DNA from: Jacaranda mimosifolia
Lineage: Eukaryota; Streptophyta; Magnoliopsida; Lamiales; Bignoniaceae
Length of the DNA: 64,000 nt
NCBI GenBank assembly: GCA_018894105.1
Contig: CM032125.1
Location: 27,513,032 to 27,577,031 of the forward strand
Direction: 5' to 3'
Below, piece by piece: positions 1 through 11,381 of the stretch; within the stretch, counting starts at the first letter, position 1, and every line of letters begins with the position of its first letter. A program made the position numbers and the translations under genes. Below the pieces are notes generated by a model that saw nothing but the letters and a program-made list of their open reading frames with translations, had not been told where the DNA came from and made no database searches.

Positions 1-136
1 CACTTCATATTTCGTTTCATATTTCAACTTGATGTATATATGCCAAGTGTATATCTAATTCTCAATCAATTATTTTTATATGAAAATATCTAATACACTT
101 TTTAACATTTTAACATGCAATTTCAATTAGCTATTA

Positions 137-475
137 TTGTATGCACATTTTATGTGTGTACACTTAATAATAGATAAAAATAATAAAATAATATAAATAA
201 AAGAACATACCTACAAAATAAAATTGAAATAATAACTAAAATACAACATATATCACTCATTATTGATAGTGATAATCTAAACTTATATACATGCACTTGC
301 TTATTACTGTACATTTAATGTACGTGCATTTAATAATGAATAAAATAATATGAATGTAGAGGGCATACCTGCAAAAAAAAGAAAAAAAAATTAAAATAGT
401 AACTAAAATGCAATATATATATATGTATATTACTAATTATTAATAATGATAATCTAAATATATATATATATATAT
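137..475. repeat. Diverged tandem duplication, unit about 170 bp
   Basis: Two consecutive stretches share the same order of motifs: a TGTAnnnCATTT start, a run of TAATAAAATAATAT, a CATACCT step, then TAACTAAAATRCAAYATATAT and a GATAATCTAAA tail. The copies are clearly diverged and the second has gained A-runs and an AT dinucleotide stretch. No coding potential is apparent. The rest of 1-880 is A+T-rich sequence in which I see no gene. Confidence 0.5.
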
Positions 476-524
476 GTACTGCACGTAAAAATGACAAATA
501 GTACATCAACAATGAAATATACGT

Positions 525-627
525 TATATTAATGTGGTGTAAGTCACATGATTTAATATTTTTAATTTCAACATATATATTAATGTGGTGTAAGTCACAT
601 GATTTAATATTTTTAATTTCAACATAT
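525..627. repeat. 51-bp tandem repeat, two copies
   Basis: The motif AATGTGGTGTAAGTCACATG begins at 531 and again at 582, giving an exact 51-bp period with almost no differences between the copies. Because 51 is divisible by 3, any reading frame through it repeats a 17-residue block, but there is no sign that it is coding. It is a recent local duplication. Confidence 0.9.
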
Positions 628-880
628 ACAAAATTTTCTCTCGGGAAACATAGACATAAGAAACTCACGTGTGTTTTACTAGCTAACACTTGATTTTTTA
701 TAACCTCCCTTTTCGTAGTTAAGAACGCTGAAAGCATTTTCTCAATAATATTAATTATTTGAATTCAGCCAACTACATTTATTATATTATCAAAATTAGA
801 AGTTACATACAAAAGAAAGAAAGAAAAAGAAAAATGTCTTATCACTTCTCATTAGTTAAAAAAGATGAGCACTTTCTCTA

Positions 881-1628
881 GTAAATTACATTTTTTGTCT
901 CATAAGTTAGACCCATTTGAATTTTGATCTCATTCTTTATAACTTTGGCACATTTCATCCCATAAGTGCTTTTTTTTTTTTTTTTTTGCAATTTTAGGAT
1001 CGAGACTGCTTTCCGTCCAATAATTAACGGAGCAGTCACGTGCCACTTATTTGGCTGTTAAATTGTTATTTTTTTGGTCCCATAAGTTAGGCTGGTTTGT
1101 ATTTTTGGTCCCAATGATGGTTCCAATAAATATTTTTGAAGTTTTAACAACTTTTTTTTTCATTACATTCAACATCCTAAACAACAAAAGTATCACGTGT
1201 CTTGTTTTTTCATACATTTGAGGGTCTTTCCAAGTAAATAAACTACATCTATTATTTATGGAAGCACAATCATGAAACCTCTTATTTGGATTTTCATTTG
1301 TCCATGAGGTTTTCAATGAAGATGGTGTGCCACAAAAATAAATGGCACCTTCACTTGCAAATATTTTTCTTTCTTCTTCTGCAAAATTTTATTGGAGCTA
1401 TCTTTGGAACCAAAAATACAAAGGGGCCTAAATTATGGGACCAAAAAAGCAATAATTTAATGGCCACGTGAGAGACACTTGACTGCTCTGTTAATTATTG
1501 GACGAAAAGTTCTTTTTAGTCCTAAAATTGCAAAAAAATACATTTATGGGATGCAATGTACGAAAGTCATAAAGAATGAAACCAAAATTTAAATGAGTCT
1601 AACTTATGGGACAAAAAATGCAATTTAC
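881..1628. mobile_element. Foldback-type element with long terminal inverted repeats
   Basis: The left arm (881 to about 1145) and right arm (about 1385-1628) are reverse complements of each other. The ends read GTAAATTACATTTTTTGTC at the left and, on the opposite strand at the right, GTAAATTGCATTTTTTGTC. The match continues through CATAAGTTAGAC, CAATTTTAGGA, the CCGTCCAATAATTAAC block and a TTTTTGGTYCC block. Identity is roughly 80-85% by eye. The 240-bp centre is unrelated unique sequence with no transposase. No convincing target duplication flanks it. A non-autonomous long-TIR (Mutator-like or foldback) element is the best reading. It lies 65 bp upstream of the dirigent pseudogene start. 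Confidence 0.85.
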
Positions 1629-1693
1629 CCCATTTTTGATCCGACAAAACCCATCAAGAAAAACACCTCACGATAGATCCACGGAGAGCCAAT

Positions 1694-2266
1694 ATGGCAC
1701 ACACACTAATAATGTTTATACTCTACTCAATGGTGCTGGCGATGCTAGGGCCCTACGCCACCGGCCACAACATCATCGCCACCCCGGCGACCACCGCCAC
1801 CGCCGACCCCCTAAAAACCTCGACCTAGCGGAGCAAGAGAAATTCACCAAACTCCATTTCTACATCCACGACTTCGTCAGCGGCCAAAACCAGACAGTCT
1901 ACAACGTCGCCGATTCCTCAATCACTTCGGACTCAGCCTCGTCCTTCGGCCGGGCACAAGTCGTCGATCACCTGCTCATCGTCTCACCCGAACTCGATTC
2001 GGAAAAAGTGGGCCGGGTCCAGGACTCCAGGGCATCCATGACATGACGGACTTGCATGAAGCAGCATTAGGCGTGAATTGGAATTTCCTTTTCAATGACG
2101 GAAGCACGATTACTGTTTTGGGAAGACTGGTGGCTTTTGCGAAGGAGGGCGAGTTGTCGATCGTCGGTGGCACCGGGAAGTATCTGATGGCACATGGGGT
2201 CGCGTTTAAGAGGATTTTGACGATGGATCCGGACACACTTAACAGCATTACGGAGTATACTACGAG
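1694..2266 (+). pseudogene. Dirigent-family protein, frameshifted and 3'-interrupted
   Basis: Dirigent proteins are secreted apoplastic proteins that steer stereoselective coupling of phenoxy radicals in lignan-type metabolism. The ATG at 1694 opens a typical intronless start: a hydrophobic signal peptide (MAHTLIMFILYSMVLAMLG) and a short linker ending at a stop near 1829. The mature domain resumes in the next frame with KFTKLHFYIHDFVSGQNQT and FGRAQVVDHLLIVSPEL, matching the family's LxFYxHDxxxG start. A second break follows VGRVQ: GACTCCAG at 2023-2030 looks like an 8-bp insertion that half-duplicates TCCAG. The third frame then carries VNWNFLFNDGSTITVLGR, LSIVGGTGKYLMAHGVA and ITEY. The last 8-10 residues expected of the family are replaced by the terminal repeat of the element beginning near 2267. 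With two frame breaks and a lost C-terminus it is a pseudogene. Family assignment is secure; the enzyme-like role of this copy is unknown. Confidence 0.9.
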
Positions 2267-3694
2267 AAAAATTACAAATTTAGTCCCGCAACTTGATCCT
2301 ACTAATAAAATAGAATTTTAAATATTCGAGCCTTGTAATAGGTATAACACCTATTGAAATTTTGCACTTTGAGGATAAATTGAGCCTAAATTCCATTTTT
2401 CTTCAGCTCGATCCTGCGTGGCATTCTATGGAGCGCCACATGGCACCATGCTAGCAAGCTCTACCCTGTCTGTTTGTGTGGCTGTTGACGTGGCATATGC
2501 ACTTGCCACCTCAACAAAATAAAATAAAATAAATCAAACAAAAATAAAAAAAAATGCATAAATTTTGAAAGATATTTTTATACATATGCATACATATAAA
2601 TATATACAAATATATATAATTATAAATATACAAGTATTTTTGGCACATTCGATGCATGCGTTAAAATTTTGTTAGAATAAAATAAATAAAAGTACTTATT
2701 TTCTATATGATATTAATATTTTAATATATTTATACAAATTTTTACATAAATAATAATGCTAAACATATGATAAAATTATTTTTTGGTTATAAAATATTGA
2801 ATTATAAATGATTTGTAACGCTCCCATTCGGGATCGCCCTTAGTTGAGGCGCCACTCAGTCTAGACTTAAATTTTAATCTATAAACAAGCAATAGGCCCA
2901 AAACATTTCAACTTAACTTATCAAAGGAAGTGGAAATTTCAAACTTAATTAACACGACAAGCACCTAAAGACGTTTTATGATTCAACTTCCTATATCTAA
3001 CATAACATGTACAAACCTAAAGTCCTCCACATCAGTCATGACATTTCACATTATCTCAAAACCAAAGTTAACATTCAAGAGAGCTCAATAACATACACAA
3101 GCACCTGTTCTATTACAAAAGTATTTCTCTAGCCCAATTCAAGAGGTCATACCATTCACTTAAACCTGCCTGAGAAAGTCAAAGGAATATGGGGGCTAAG
3201 TCAAAAGGCTTAGTAAGGGATAAACATAAGAACAACAATGGGGAACTATTGATGAAGAATCAACCCAACAGATCGTTAAATAACATACAATATAGGAATG
3301 TATCAAGAACAAGCAATTACAAGTCAATAAATAAACATTAACGGATTCAAGAGTTCAAATGGGCACTAGCTCGGGGTTGTAACTGTCAACTCGAAAGGCC
3401 CGGTATCGTCTTAACCTATTATGCTTGGGAGGTATAGAGCATCTCAATCGATCACAGTTCAGGAGAAAATACAGATGGCTTATTCAGCCTAGACAACAGC
3501 CCTACTTAAACCAAGAAGCTACACCGTCCTTATTGCTCTAGGAGTAGGATGCAAACAATCGGGTACAGTCAAAACAGAATAAGCCTAAATCATATGTAGT
3601 CCAACATGTTAGAACAAAACATGCATATCGGATTCTCTTTATACTAGTCAAACAAGTACTTTTACCAAAGCATGATAGCTTGGTATGCAATAGG

Positions 3695-3968
3695 TTGCAG
3701 ATGCTCATGGAAACACCCCTGACTTATTGCCGGGTGTAGATGTTCAGAGAAAAGCCCTTGACTCACTGCTAATACCCAGGGAAATGCTCCTAGCAATATC
3801 GTTGATAATTAGGAAAACGCCCCTAATGTACCGCTAACATGTACAAGTATATCCAAGCATTTCGCTGGGATTGACACTCGACCCAAACATATTGTTAATA
3901 CCTAGGGAAACGCCCCTAGCGGAATCGCTGATACTCAAGGAAAAGCCCTTAACATATCGCTAACATAT
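3695..3968 (-). repeat. Minisatellite inside solo LTR copy 1, unit about 32 bp, about 8 copies
   Basis: Read on the minus strand, units of 30-35 bp each begin AGCGATAT or AACGATAT, continue with a GCTAGGGGC-like core and TTTCCCTAGGTATT, and follow one another about eight times with substitutions. The array sits just before the LTR-family landmark GAGCAATAAGG. A related array occupies the same place in the LTR at 60460-62590. Confidence 0.7.
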
Positions 3969-5633
3969 CTTTGTACATACGACAAATAACAATCAATCAA
4001 TTCATAATTTCCAACATATATCCAAATAACAAAACGATAACAGATAACAAGACAGTAACAGGTACCGATCAAGAACAACTACGATATCAGAACGAACATA
4101 TAACAGATGATCAGGTAACAAATTAGACAAATAACAGATGAGACATTCTAGGCGCCAAAACAGACAAGAACAAATCATATCGAAATACGATCAAGAATTA
4201 ACCCTCATAGGGGTGTACGAGTTAATTAACCCTCACAGGGTACAAGTATCAGGTAATAGATGACTATTGAACACACGAGCAAGAACAATTCCAATATAAA
4301 AAACAAGTACTAAAACGAGTGCAATTTCAATCAATTAAGAGCAGTTAGTATAACCAAGTTGAACCCACACAACGGTCATTCCACAAGAACAGATATATAT
4401 ATATATATAAACAAAGCCAGAATGTCAGACCCTCACCTCCGTAGTCTCAGAAAACTGCAACCACAATCGGCAATCTATTGGTCCGCTGGACCTATTTCTT
4501 CGTCACCTAACCATAAGAATAAATCCACAATTAAAATCCTTATTAATCTCCAATAATTACAATCTTGCCATTAATAGCCTAAAATCACTAATTACTCGAT
4601 TAATACGGTAGTTTTAAAGCTTAAACGGTACTATCGGTCCAAAATGGCTAATAAAGTAATCATTATCAAAATAATCCCCGTTTTCATATCAAGTCTAATA
4701 ACGGAACAAAACTAGTCTTCAATTATATATTTAGCCTTATATCGGTATCCCAAATCAAAATGAATGGTCCAGATATCTTAATTATACCGATTAGTTCCAT
4801 TTAGGTCTGAATCCCATAAATTCACAAAGCTAGGGTTCATACTTAATAAATTCAATAAATCCCAAATTATCATAATTCGACACAATTTTAGCTCCAAGAA
4901 TCTGAACAAAATGCACGCATGTAGTATCCTCATTGCTAGATACACTTTAGAACCATTTCATCCAAAAATAAAAGAATTTAAATGGATTAAAATGGTACAA
5001 GAAACCCTAAACCCAATACTAATCATTACCCAAAAAATGTTCAATCGAGACCCCAAAATCACAAATTGAGAGCACTACTGTGATCACCGCGATGAGAGGA
5101 AGAAACTGTCCTCAGATTGCAGATATGCCGCCGCTCCAGAAAAACCAATCTCACCACCAAAAGTCACCTTTTAGCTTAAATAACAAGATGCCTAGGTCAA
5201 TTTTGCCATTCACCGCCGAATTGACGCCACCTAATTTACTTTCAATTTTGACCTGAAAGTCCTAGCGCCACCATCTTCGCCGCATCAATTTTTCTTCAAT
5301 TACTTCACTGCTGGTGGTTCATTTGAAAAGCTAAAGCTACCGATGTAATCCTTGAGCTAACCCCATCAGAATGGTACCTTGGTCCACCGTGAAAAGTCGC
5401 TGGAATGGCAAATCCGCTAAGCTCCGCCGTGAACTCTTGTCGGCCTTGATTTTTCCAGCATTTCATCGGTTGGTTTGGGCGGTTCTTAGTGCCGGTATGA
5501 TCGCAGTGACGAGGGAAAGAAGATGGCTAGTTTGGTTTATGGTTTTGAGGTGTCACTAGAGAGAGAGAGAGAGAGAGAAAGGGATGCGGGTGAAGAAGAA
5601 AGGGAAAATGGGGGTCGAAATGCAAATTCCATG

Positions 5634-5641
5634 TATTTATA
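5634..5641 (-). promoter_or_regulatory. TATA box of solo LTR copy 1
   Basis: On the minus strand the sequence CCCCTATAAATACATGG carries TATAAATA about 335 bp inside the 5' edge of the LTR, where U3 ends and R should begin. A CT-rich stretch including (CT)10 at 5559-5578 lies just downstream, as expected of a transcribed leader. Confidence 0.6.
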
Positions 5642-6129
5642 GGGGACACTTTTAGAAATTTTGATTTGACCCCTGAAACTTTTGTCCAGCTTACACTTGA
5701 ATCCTTCGAAAATTTGAGCTTCTTTAATTGAGTCCCCCAAATATTGAGTGCCTAAAATTAACCCATTTGATCCAAAATATTAGCCATGCAACCCCCAAAA
5801 CTTTGAAAATGTATTCCAATCAAGTCTTGCTTATTTTCACTTTGACCTCAAAACTTCCAAAATTTTTACAATTAAGTCTTTTTCATCTATTTTTCGAGCC
5901 CCAAAATCCGAACAATCAAAATTTTAATTTTTTTCAATTCTTATTTTCCAAATACCGAATTTTAAGGGTGTTACATGTTAGTTATTACATAAGTTGCAGT
6001 TATAAGGATTTAAAAATAAAAAAAAAAGTAAGATTATTTTAGGCACATCACTTGAAAACATATAAAAAAGAGGGTTAGGTGCTTAATAGTATAAATAAAT
6101 ATGTGTGTACGTATATATGTAAACTCCCA

Positions 6130-6470
6130 CCTCGCGCCCTCCTCGAGCACAGTGATGGTCGCTGCTGTGAGTGGCTTCATAGTGCTAGCTAAACGGCCAG
6201 CGACAGCCATGGCTAGCGGTCGGATCGGGGGGGGGGGGAGGGGAGGGAAAGAGAATGAAGAGAAGGGGAGACTGTCGCCATGGCCTTGGGAAAGGGGAAA
6301 GGGAATTGGGGGGGAAGTGGGGCTGCCGTCAGCGGCCAAATTGGGGGGGGGGGGTGGCAATTAGGCGAGGGAAAGGGAAAGGGAACGGACAGGGCGGGGT
6401 GGGGGCGGCGGGATGAGTGGTGGTTGGGGGCGTGGGGGAATCCGTGCGGAGGGAGAAGGGGGAATTCATT
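6130..6470. other. GC-rich island inside the 5.1-kb long-TIR element
   Basis: The base composition changes abruptly from A+T-rich to very G-rich, with G-runs at 6227-6237 and 6344-6353, then returns abruptly to A+T at about 6470. Open frames exist on both strands, but they are low-complexity (proline-rich on minus, glycine-rich on plus) and resemble no family I recognise. It may be a captured fragment of host DNA or an intrinsic island of the element. Confidence 0.5.
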
Positions 6471-7385
6471 TATTTATTTTTTAATTAATAAATAAAATTA
6501 ATGTAATTATATTTGTAATTTAATATTATTAAGTATATAATTAAAATTATATTTTTAAGATGATAAGTTTAAATTTTTATATTTTTAATCTTATTTTATT
6601 CTATTTTTTAATTATTAGAAAGTTTAATTAAATTATTTTAGATCTTTTTATATTTTTTAATTTTAAAAATTGTTAAAAGTACATTATCTTGATAGATTTA
6701 GATTTTTTTAAATTTTATTTTACTTTTTTGTTAAATTGAATTTAATTAAAGTATTTTAGACATGTTACTATTTTAATATTATTAAATATATAATTTAAAG
6801 TTATTAAAATTATATAAGGTGATAAATTTAGATATTTAAATTTTTTTAAGGTGATAGCAAATAAACTCATAAATTTATAAGTACTATAAATAGGTTTGAG
6901 GAGATTTTCATATCAATAAATTTGCTAGCCTGAGGATATTTCTAAGTGATTATTTTTCTCTCAATGTCATAATTTTTTAGGGGATATTTGGTATTTTAAT
7001 TTTTGGCATGTAATTTTTTTATATTCTTTAGCACCCAATTTAATGTATTTTTTTTGGCTTTGGTAGTATTTTTTTTTTCATGTAGAATTTCCATATTATG
7101 AGGTGGCATTTATTAATTTAGTTTGGTTAACTTAGCTTTTTTTTATTTTGATATGTCAATTGTAAATGCTGCATCAACGGCCACACATGTAATTGGGGAA
7201 AGAGTCCGTTGCCATGACATTCCGTAGAATGCCACGTAGGATCGAGTTGAAGAAAAAAAAGATTCAAATTCAATTTATTTTCAAATTATCAAATTTCAAT
7301 AGATCGTAAATCTATTATAAAGCTTGAATATTAAAAAATTTACTTTATCAGTAGAATTAAGTTACATTATTAAATTTGCATTTTT

Positions 7386-8484
7386 CCTTGTACTATGTAG
7401 GTTTACTCTTCAAACCAACTAGGCTTTTTACAGTGTAAGGTGTCGTGTAATGTTTTTGGAATAATGGGTCTTGTCTTGTCTTGTCCTAGCTAGGTCTCGG
7501 CCAGGCCAAGGTTTAGATAATTAAGAGTTCAAGTTAATTTATTTGATGTATAATTTCATGCTTTCGGTTTGTGTCTCATTTTTATTTAATAAGGTCTTGA
7601 AATAATAGTGGTTCTTGTTTTGCATTAATTGTCTTATTATAAGGTTGAGTTTGCTGATTAAATCTTCAAATTAATGAGTTTTATTTAAATGATTATACGT
7701 TATCTTTTGAAGTTTGGTATCTTGTTATATAGGAGTATGGATACATTCGAAGTGTATATAATTTATAAATAAATGTTTATTTAAAAAGATATTTAATAAA
7801 TTTATTTTCCATTTGAAATTGAAAAAAAAAACACTACTTAAAATTAGTAGAAGATTTGAACTACTGTCATATTGAGTACCGCATATAATTAACGTTCCCA
7901 GTGTATGTGGAAAAGGACAATCCATGTGTGCTACTTAAGTACTGAATCGGAAGGAAACATATTATCTAAGAGACTATCTGGTGGTAATTGTTTACCTACT
8001 ACTTATTGCACATATAATAATTACTTGTAACCTATATTATTGGTTATCTATGGTTTTGATTATATATATTTGGTTACATGTAACCTATATTATTGGTTAT
8101 CCATGGTTTTTATTGTATATATTTGGTTCACTAAATCAAGTGTATCTTATTAATTGATTATTAAAGTCTTTGAAAAAATCAAATGCATTAGTAAAAGGGG
8201 TTTAAGCCTGTGAACTCACTTCAGCCCATTCTTAAATTTGGATTTAAAATTATAATTAATTTATAAATAATTGTTATTCAAATTTTAGCTTCATTATCAT
8301 ATTTTATTATCAACACTTGAGAGTTTATTTTAAAATATAATTTAATGTCTTACAAATTAAATATACTTTATGAAATATAAAAATATGCAAAATATTTAAA
8401 GCACTCTTAGTTAAATATTATTTAAACTTTTAACCATCAATTTAGAATTAAATAATATATAGAAGCCCAATTCATCATGAAAGT
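7386..8484. other. A+T-rich stretch without recognisable gene
   Basis: No coding region is visible. The first bases (CCTTGTACTATGTAG) could be the displaced 3' end of the dirigent gene, but this is too short to prove. A 53-bp tandem repeat occupies 8026-8131. Confidence 0.5.
8026..8131. repeat. 53-bp tandem repeat, two copies
   Basis: TGTAACCTATATTATTGG begins at 8026 and again at 8079. The copies differ at only a few positions, including CTATGGTTTT versus CCATGGTTTT. This is a local duplication in noncoding DNA. Confidence 0.9.
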
Positions 8485-8760
8485 CACTGCAAAAAAATTC
8501 GACATTTCAAACGGAATTTTCTAACATCTTCCGATGGAATGACAACTTGTTGACAAATCTCTGACGGAATTTTTCTTGTTGGAAAGACCCTCATTGTAAA
8601 TTGTTATATGATTTTCCGCCGAAGCTTTCGTCAATTTTGTGACAGATTTTGACAGTGCTCAACCGTCAAATTTTCATCGCATTTCCAACAAGTTTTTCCG
8701 CCAAAATTTTTTTTGATGTCATTTCGTCGATTAGCCGACATGTTTTTTTTATATATTTTT
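8485..8760. mobile_element. CACTA (En/Spm)-like terminus with subterminal repeats
   Basis: The sequence CACTGCAAAAAAATTCGACA matches the plant CACTA-element end pattern CACTRCAAGAAAA followed by TTCCGACGGAA-like motifs. Downstream, short subterminal variants recur on both strands: ACGGAATTTT, TCCGATGGAAT, GACGGAATTTTT, TTCCGCCGAA, TTCCGCCAAAA. The opposite end, which would read TGCAGTG, was not found in the window. The En/Spm-type transposase remains at 12190-13384 probably belong to the same element. Confidence 0.55.
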
Positions 8761-10036
8761 ATTTACCTTTTTACATTTTTCGATGGAAATTAGATAGATT
8801 TTTGATGAGTAATTATCAGAATTATTATTTATTTATAATCATTTTCGTTGAAAATTTATTTTTTAAAATATTTAATTTTTTTTTATTTAATTACACCTAT
8901 AACCTGTTGGTACATCTTGAATATAAAATAACATACAATTATAATACAAAAAAATTAGGAATAAATGGAATAATAATTTAAAAATATATAGTTTTACAAA
9001 TAAAATTTTAAAGTTATAATTCATAATTACAAAAGTCAACAAAAAAAAGTCATATCTAGTGGTCGCTAGCATAGTAGGGCTGTAAACGGATATTAAATGG
9101 TACAGATACACTATATCTATATCCGTTTAAATTTTATAATATTCGTATCCGTATCCATATCCGACGAATATTTTTTAATAACATTTGAATTCGTATCTGT
9201 CGGATATTAATCAAATTCGGATATACATATCCAATTATAATTATTAGGGTTATCTGCTTATAAATATCCAAATATCCGAATCTATTAACTTGAAATAAAA
9301 TGCATATTTTTCCTAATAAATTTTATTAAAAAAAAATCAAATTAATAGCACAGTAAAATCTAGTAAAAACAATAAACAAAAAATAAAATTAACATACTCC
9401 AAAGATCAAATAAGCATACAAATCTCTTCAAGAATCAAACAGAAATAACAATCTTTAATGCATAATATAATTCACTCCAAAAGAAACAAAATACAAAGTT
9501 CATTTTGATACAAGAAAAATCTTCATAGAGCCCAACAAAATGAACGTGCTTGAAGAAAAATCTTCATAGAGCCCAACAAAATGAACGTGCTTGAACTTCT
9601 CATATGTTTAACACAACAAAACATAATAAACAAAATATTAGTGGTTTTTAAGAGATTATCTATTAAGAAAAAAAAAAAAAACATTCTATAAGAACTTATA
9701 ATATAATTTACAAATAATCTCAAAGAATAAAAAAAGTAAAGAAAAAGTACACCAAAAGCAACTATTGAAGCATCACAATAATTGGCACCATGTACTCCAA
9801 AAGTTCAATCAATTGTACCTATAAAATGTATATATTAGTCTACATTTTATTTGTTGATATATAAATAAAAAAAATTAAATAAATGAAAGAAATACTCATT
9901 ACTTACAATCATTTATTTATAAGAGTATTTACCAATATATAATAAAAAAGCACCATATAATTATAGCTTAAAGTATTGACTATGTAATTCATAAACAAAA
10001 TTCATATAATTATAACTTTAATACTAAAATAAAACT

Positions 10037-10390
10037 AGCAACTGGTGGCCCCTCCCCATTGTTGGAGATGGAGAGGCTAGTAGAAGCTGGCCTCGCGAGG
10101 CCCAGTAGCATGTTCTGCTGGCCTCGCAAGACCCAGCAGTAGCTGGCTAACCTCCCACGAGTACAACTGCTGGCTCGCCGACAGGCCGACAACAGTTGTC
10201 CTCCGACGAGAGCAAGCAAATCTGTTGACTCTTGTGACTGGGTTGGCCTCCCCTTCGCAAGAGCTAGCAGATCTTCTAGCCTCCATAGTTGTAGGGCCAG
10301 CTACTGCTGGCTCCCAATTTTGGCATCGAGGAGGCCAGTGGGCCTCCACGACGAGCATCTCGCCGGTGCTTTTGCCGTCGAGAACATTAC
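10037..10390. other. GC-rich island inside the hAT-like element
   Basis: About 350 bp of GC-rich sequence sits in A+T-rich surroundings. It repeats GGCCTCGCRAGRCCCAGCAG and GAGGCTAG/CTAGCCTCC motifs on both strands. Open frames on the minus strand are short, and their translations match no family I know. Its sharp edges resemble those of the island at 6130-6470, but the sequences are different. Confidence 0.5.
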
Positions 10391-10952
10391 AGTAGAAGGA
10401 AAATAAAAAAATAAAAAATAAAAACAGGAGGGAATTGAAATTGAAATGTAAATGAGGCTAAGGTCTAGTCATTTGGTCACTTTTGTCTTTTACATTTTTT
10501 ATTTTTGTTCATCTTATTTTGATAGTTTTTATTTAATTATAGTAATTAATATTTGTAATTTTAAAATTTAAAATTTTAAAATTTAATTATTCACTAGTTT
10601 GTTATATATGACTCTGATTCATATCTTGATATTTAATATTTTTGCACATTACATTTTAGTATAATTTTAAAAAGTTAGTTTTTACAATGGCCATTGAATA
10701 TTGACATTTAGTTTTAAATATGTAGATATAATAATGTTAATCAATAAAAATATTATGTATTATTAATTATTTTGGGGTTTAAAATTTATAAAGTTGTGAG
10801 ATTTTAGGATTTAGAGTTTAAGTTTTATATTTAGATAAATTTTATTAGTTTCTAAATTAATAACAATACAAGTCTACAAAATAAAATTATAAAATGATAT
10901 ATTCATCTTATATTATACGTATAGAGTATAGTTAGATATTGCAAAACATTTA

Positions 10953-11381
10953 GAAGTTGTTTGGTTGAGTTTATAAACACCTCAAAATATTTTATAGGAT
11001 GTTTAATAGCTTATAAGATGTTAGTGTTTCGTAATTTTTTTAAGAAAAGAGCTTATAAAACTCCTAAAACAAGATGTTAGAAACTTATAAGCATTTTTAA
11101 AAAGGTAAGGAGTTTTTAACTTATTTTTACGATCTTAATAAACTCCCTTAATTTTAATCGTATTAATTATAAAATTGTTATTACTAATACCTTATAAACT
11201 CAAAGATCTTATTATCCAAACACATTGAGAACTCATTTTTAAAAAAAGATCTAGCATCTTATAAGTTCAAAAAATATTTTATAAGATGCAAGAACTCCAA
11301 AAACATCTTATAACTCCAAAAACATCTTATAAGATGTATGAGTTTATGAGACATTTTAAATAAATTTAACCAACCATCTTC
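10953..11381. mobile_element. MITE, Tourist/PIF-Harbinger-like, 429 bp
   Basis: The ends GAAGTTGTTTGGTTGAGTTTAT and, reversed, GAAGATGGTTGGTTAAATTTAT are inverted repeats flanked by TTA on both sides (10950-10952 and 11382-11384), the target duplication of Tourist-type MITEs. The interior has many copies of CATCTTATAA and its complement, so much of the element can fold on itself. There is no coding region. Confidence 0.75.

Larger units (their letters stand above)
2814..5975 (-). mobile_element. Solo LTR, Tekay/Del-like gypsy type (copy 1)
   Basis: On the minus strand this 3.16-kb unit starts TGTAACACCC and ends GGGAGCGTTACA, the TG...CA termini with the TGTAACACCC signature common in plant chromovirus LTRs. 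It is homologous, in opposite orientation, to 25241-28503: both share GAGCAATAAGGAYGGTGT, GAACTRTGATCGATTGAGAT and the same order of motifs. No gag or pol and no second LTR accompany it, so it is a solo LTR. Flanking 5-mers TGATT and TGTTA match only 3 of 5. The Tekay/Del label is inferred from length and termini. Confidence 0.7.
2267..7385. mobile_element. 5.1-kb long-TIR DNA element inserted at the dirigent 3' end
   Basis: The left arm 2267-2545 and right arm about 7125-7385 are inverted copies. The outer ends AAAAATTACAAATTTAG and, on the opposite strand at the right, AAAAATGCAAATTTAAT pair up. So do inner blocks such as CTCGATCCTRCGTGGCATTC, TAAATATTCGAGC/TTAATATTCAAGC and CCTATTGAAATTT. 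Arms are about 70% identical by eye. The interior holds no transposase, only A+T-rich DNA, a solo LTR (2814-5975) and a GC-rich island (6130-6470). A Mutator-like non-autonomous element is the likeliest class. The flanks TACTACGAG and TACTATGTA are similar but not a clean 9-bp duplication, so the insertion boundary is approximate. Confidence 0.7.

Noticed and set aside
330..737. Open frame of 135 residues on the minus strand
   Set aside because: It is low-complexity, contains a doubled 17-residue block that simply reflects the 51-bp tandem repeat, and resembles no family.
6034..6495. Proline-rich and glycine-rich open frames on both strands
   Set aside because: They are open because of G/C runs in a GC-rich island, with overlapping frames on both strands and no domain.
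2265..7394. A 9-bp Mutator-type target duplication around the 5.1-kb element
   Set aside because: TACTACGAG and TACTATGTA share 6 of 9 bases, but the right copy is offset from the terminal-repeat end by about 5 bp, so I do not claim it.
10010..10358. Two overlapping minus-strand open frames in a GC-rich island
   Set aside because: Both are driven by GC-rich repeated motifs inside a non-autonomous hAT-like element. Neither translation resembles a known protein.
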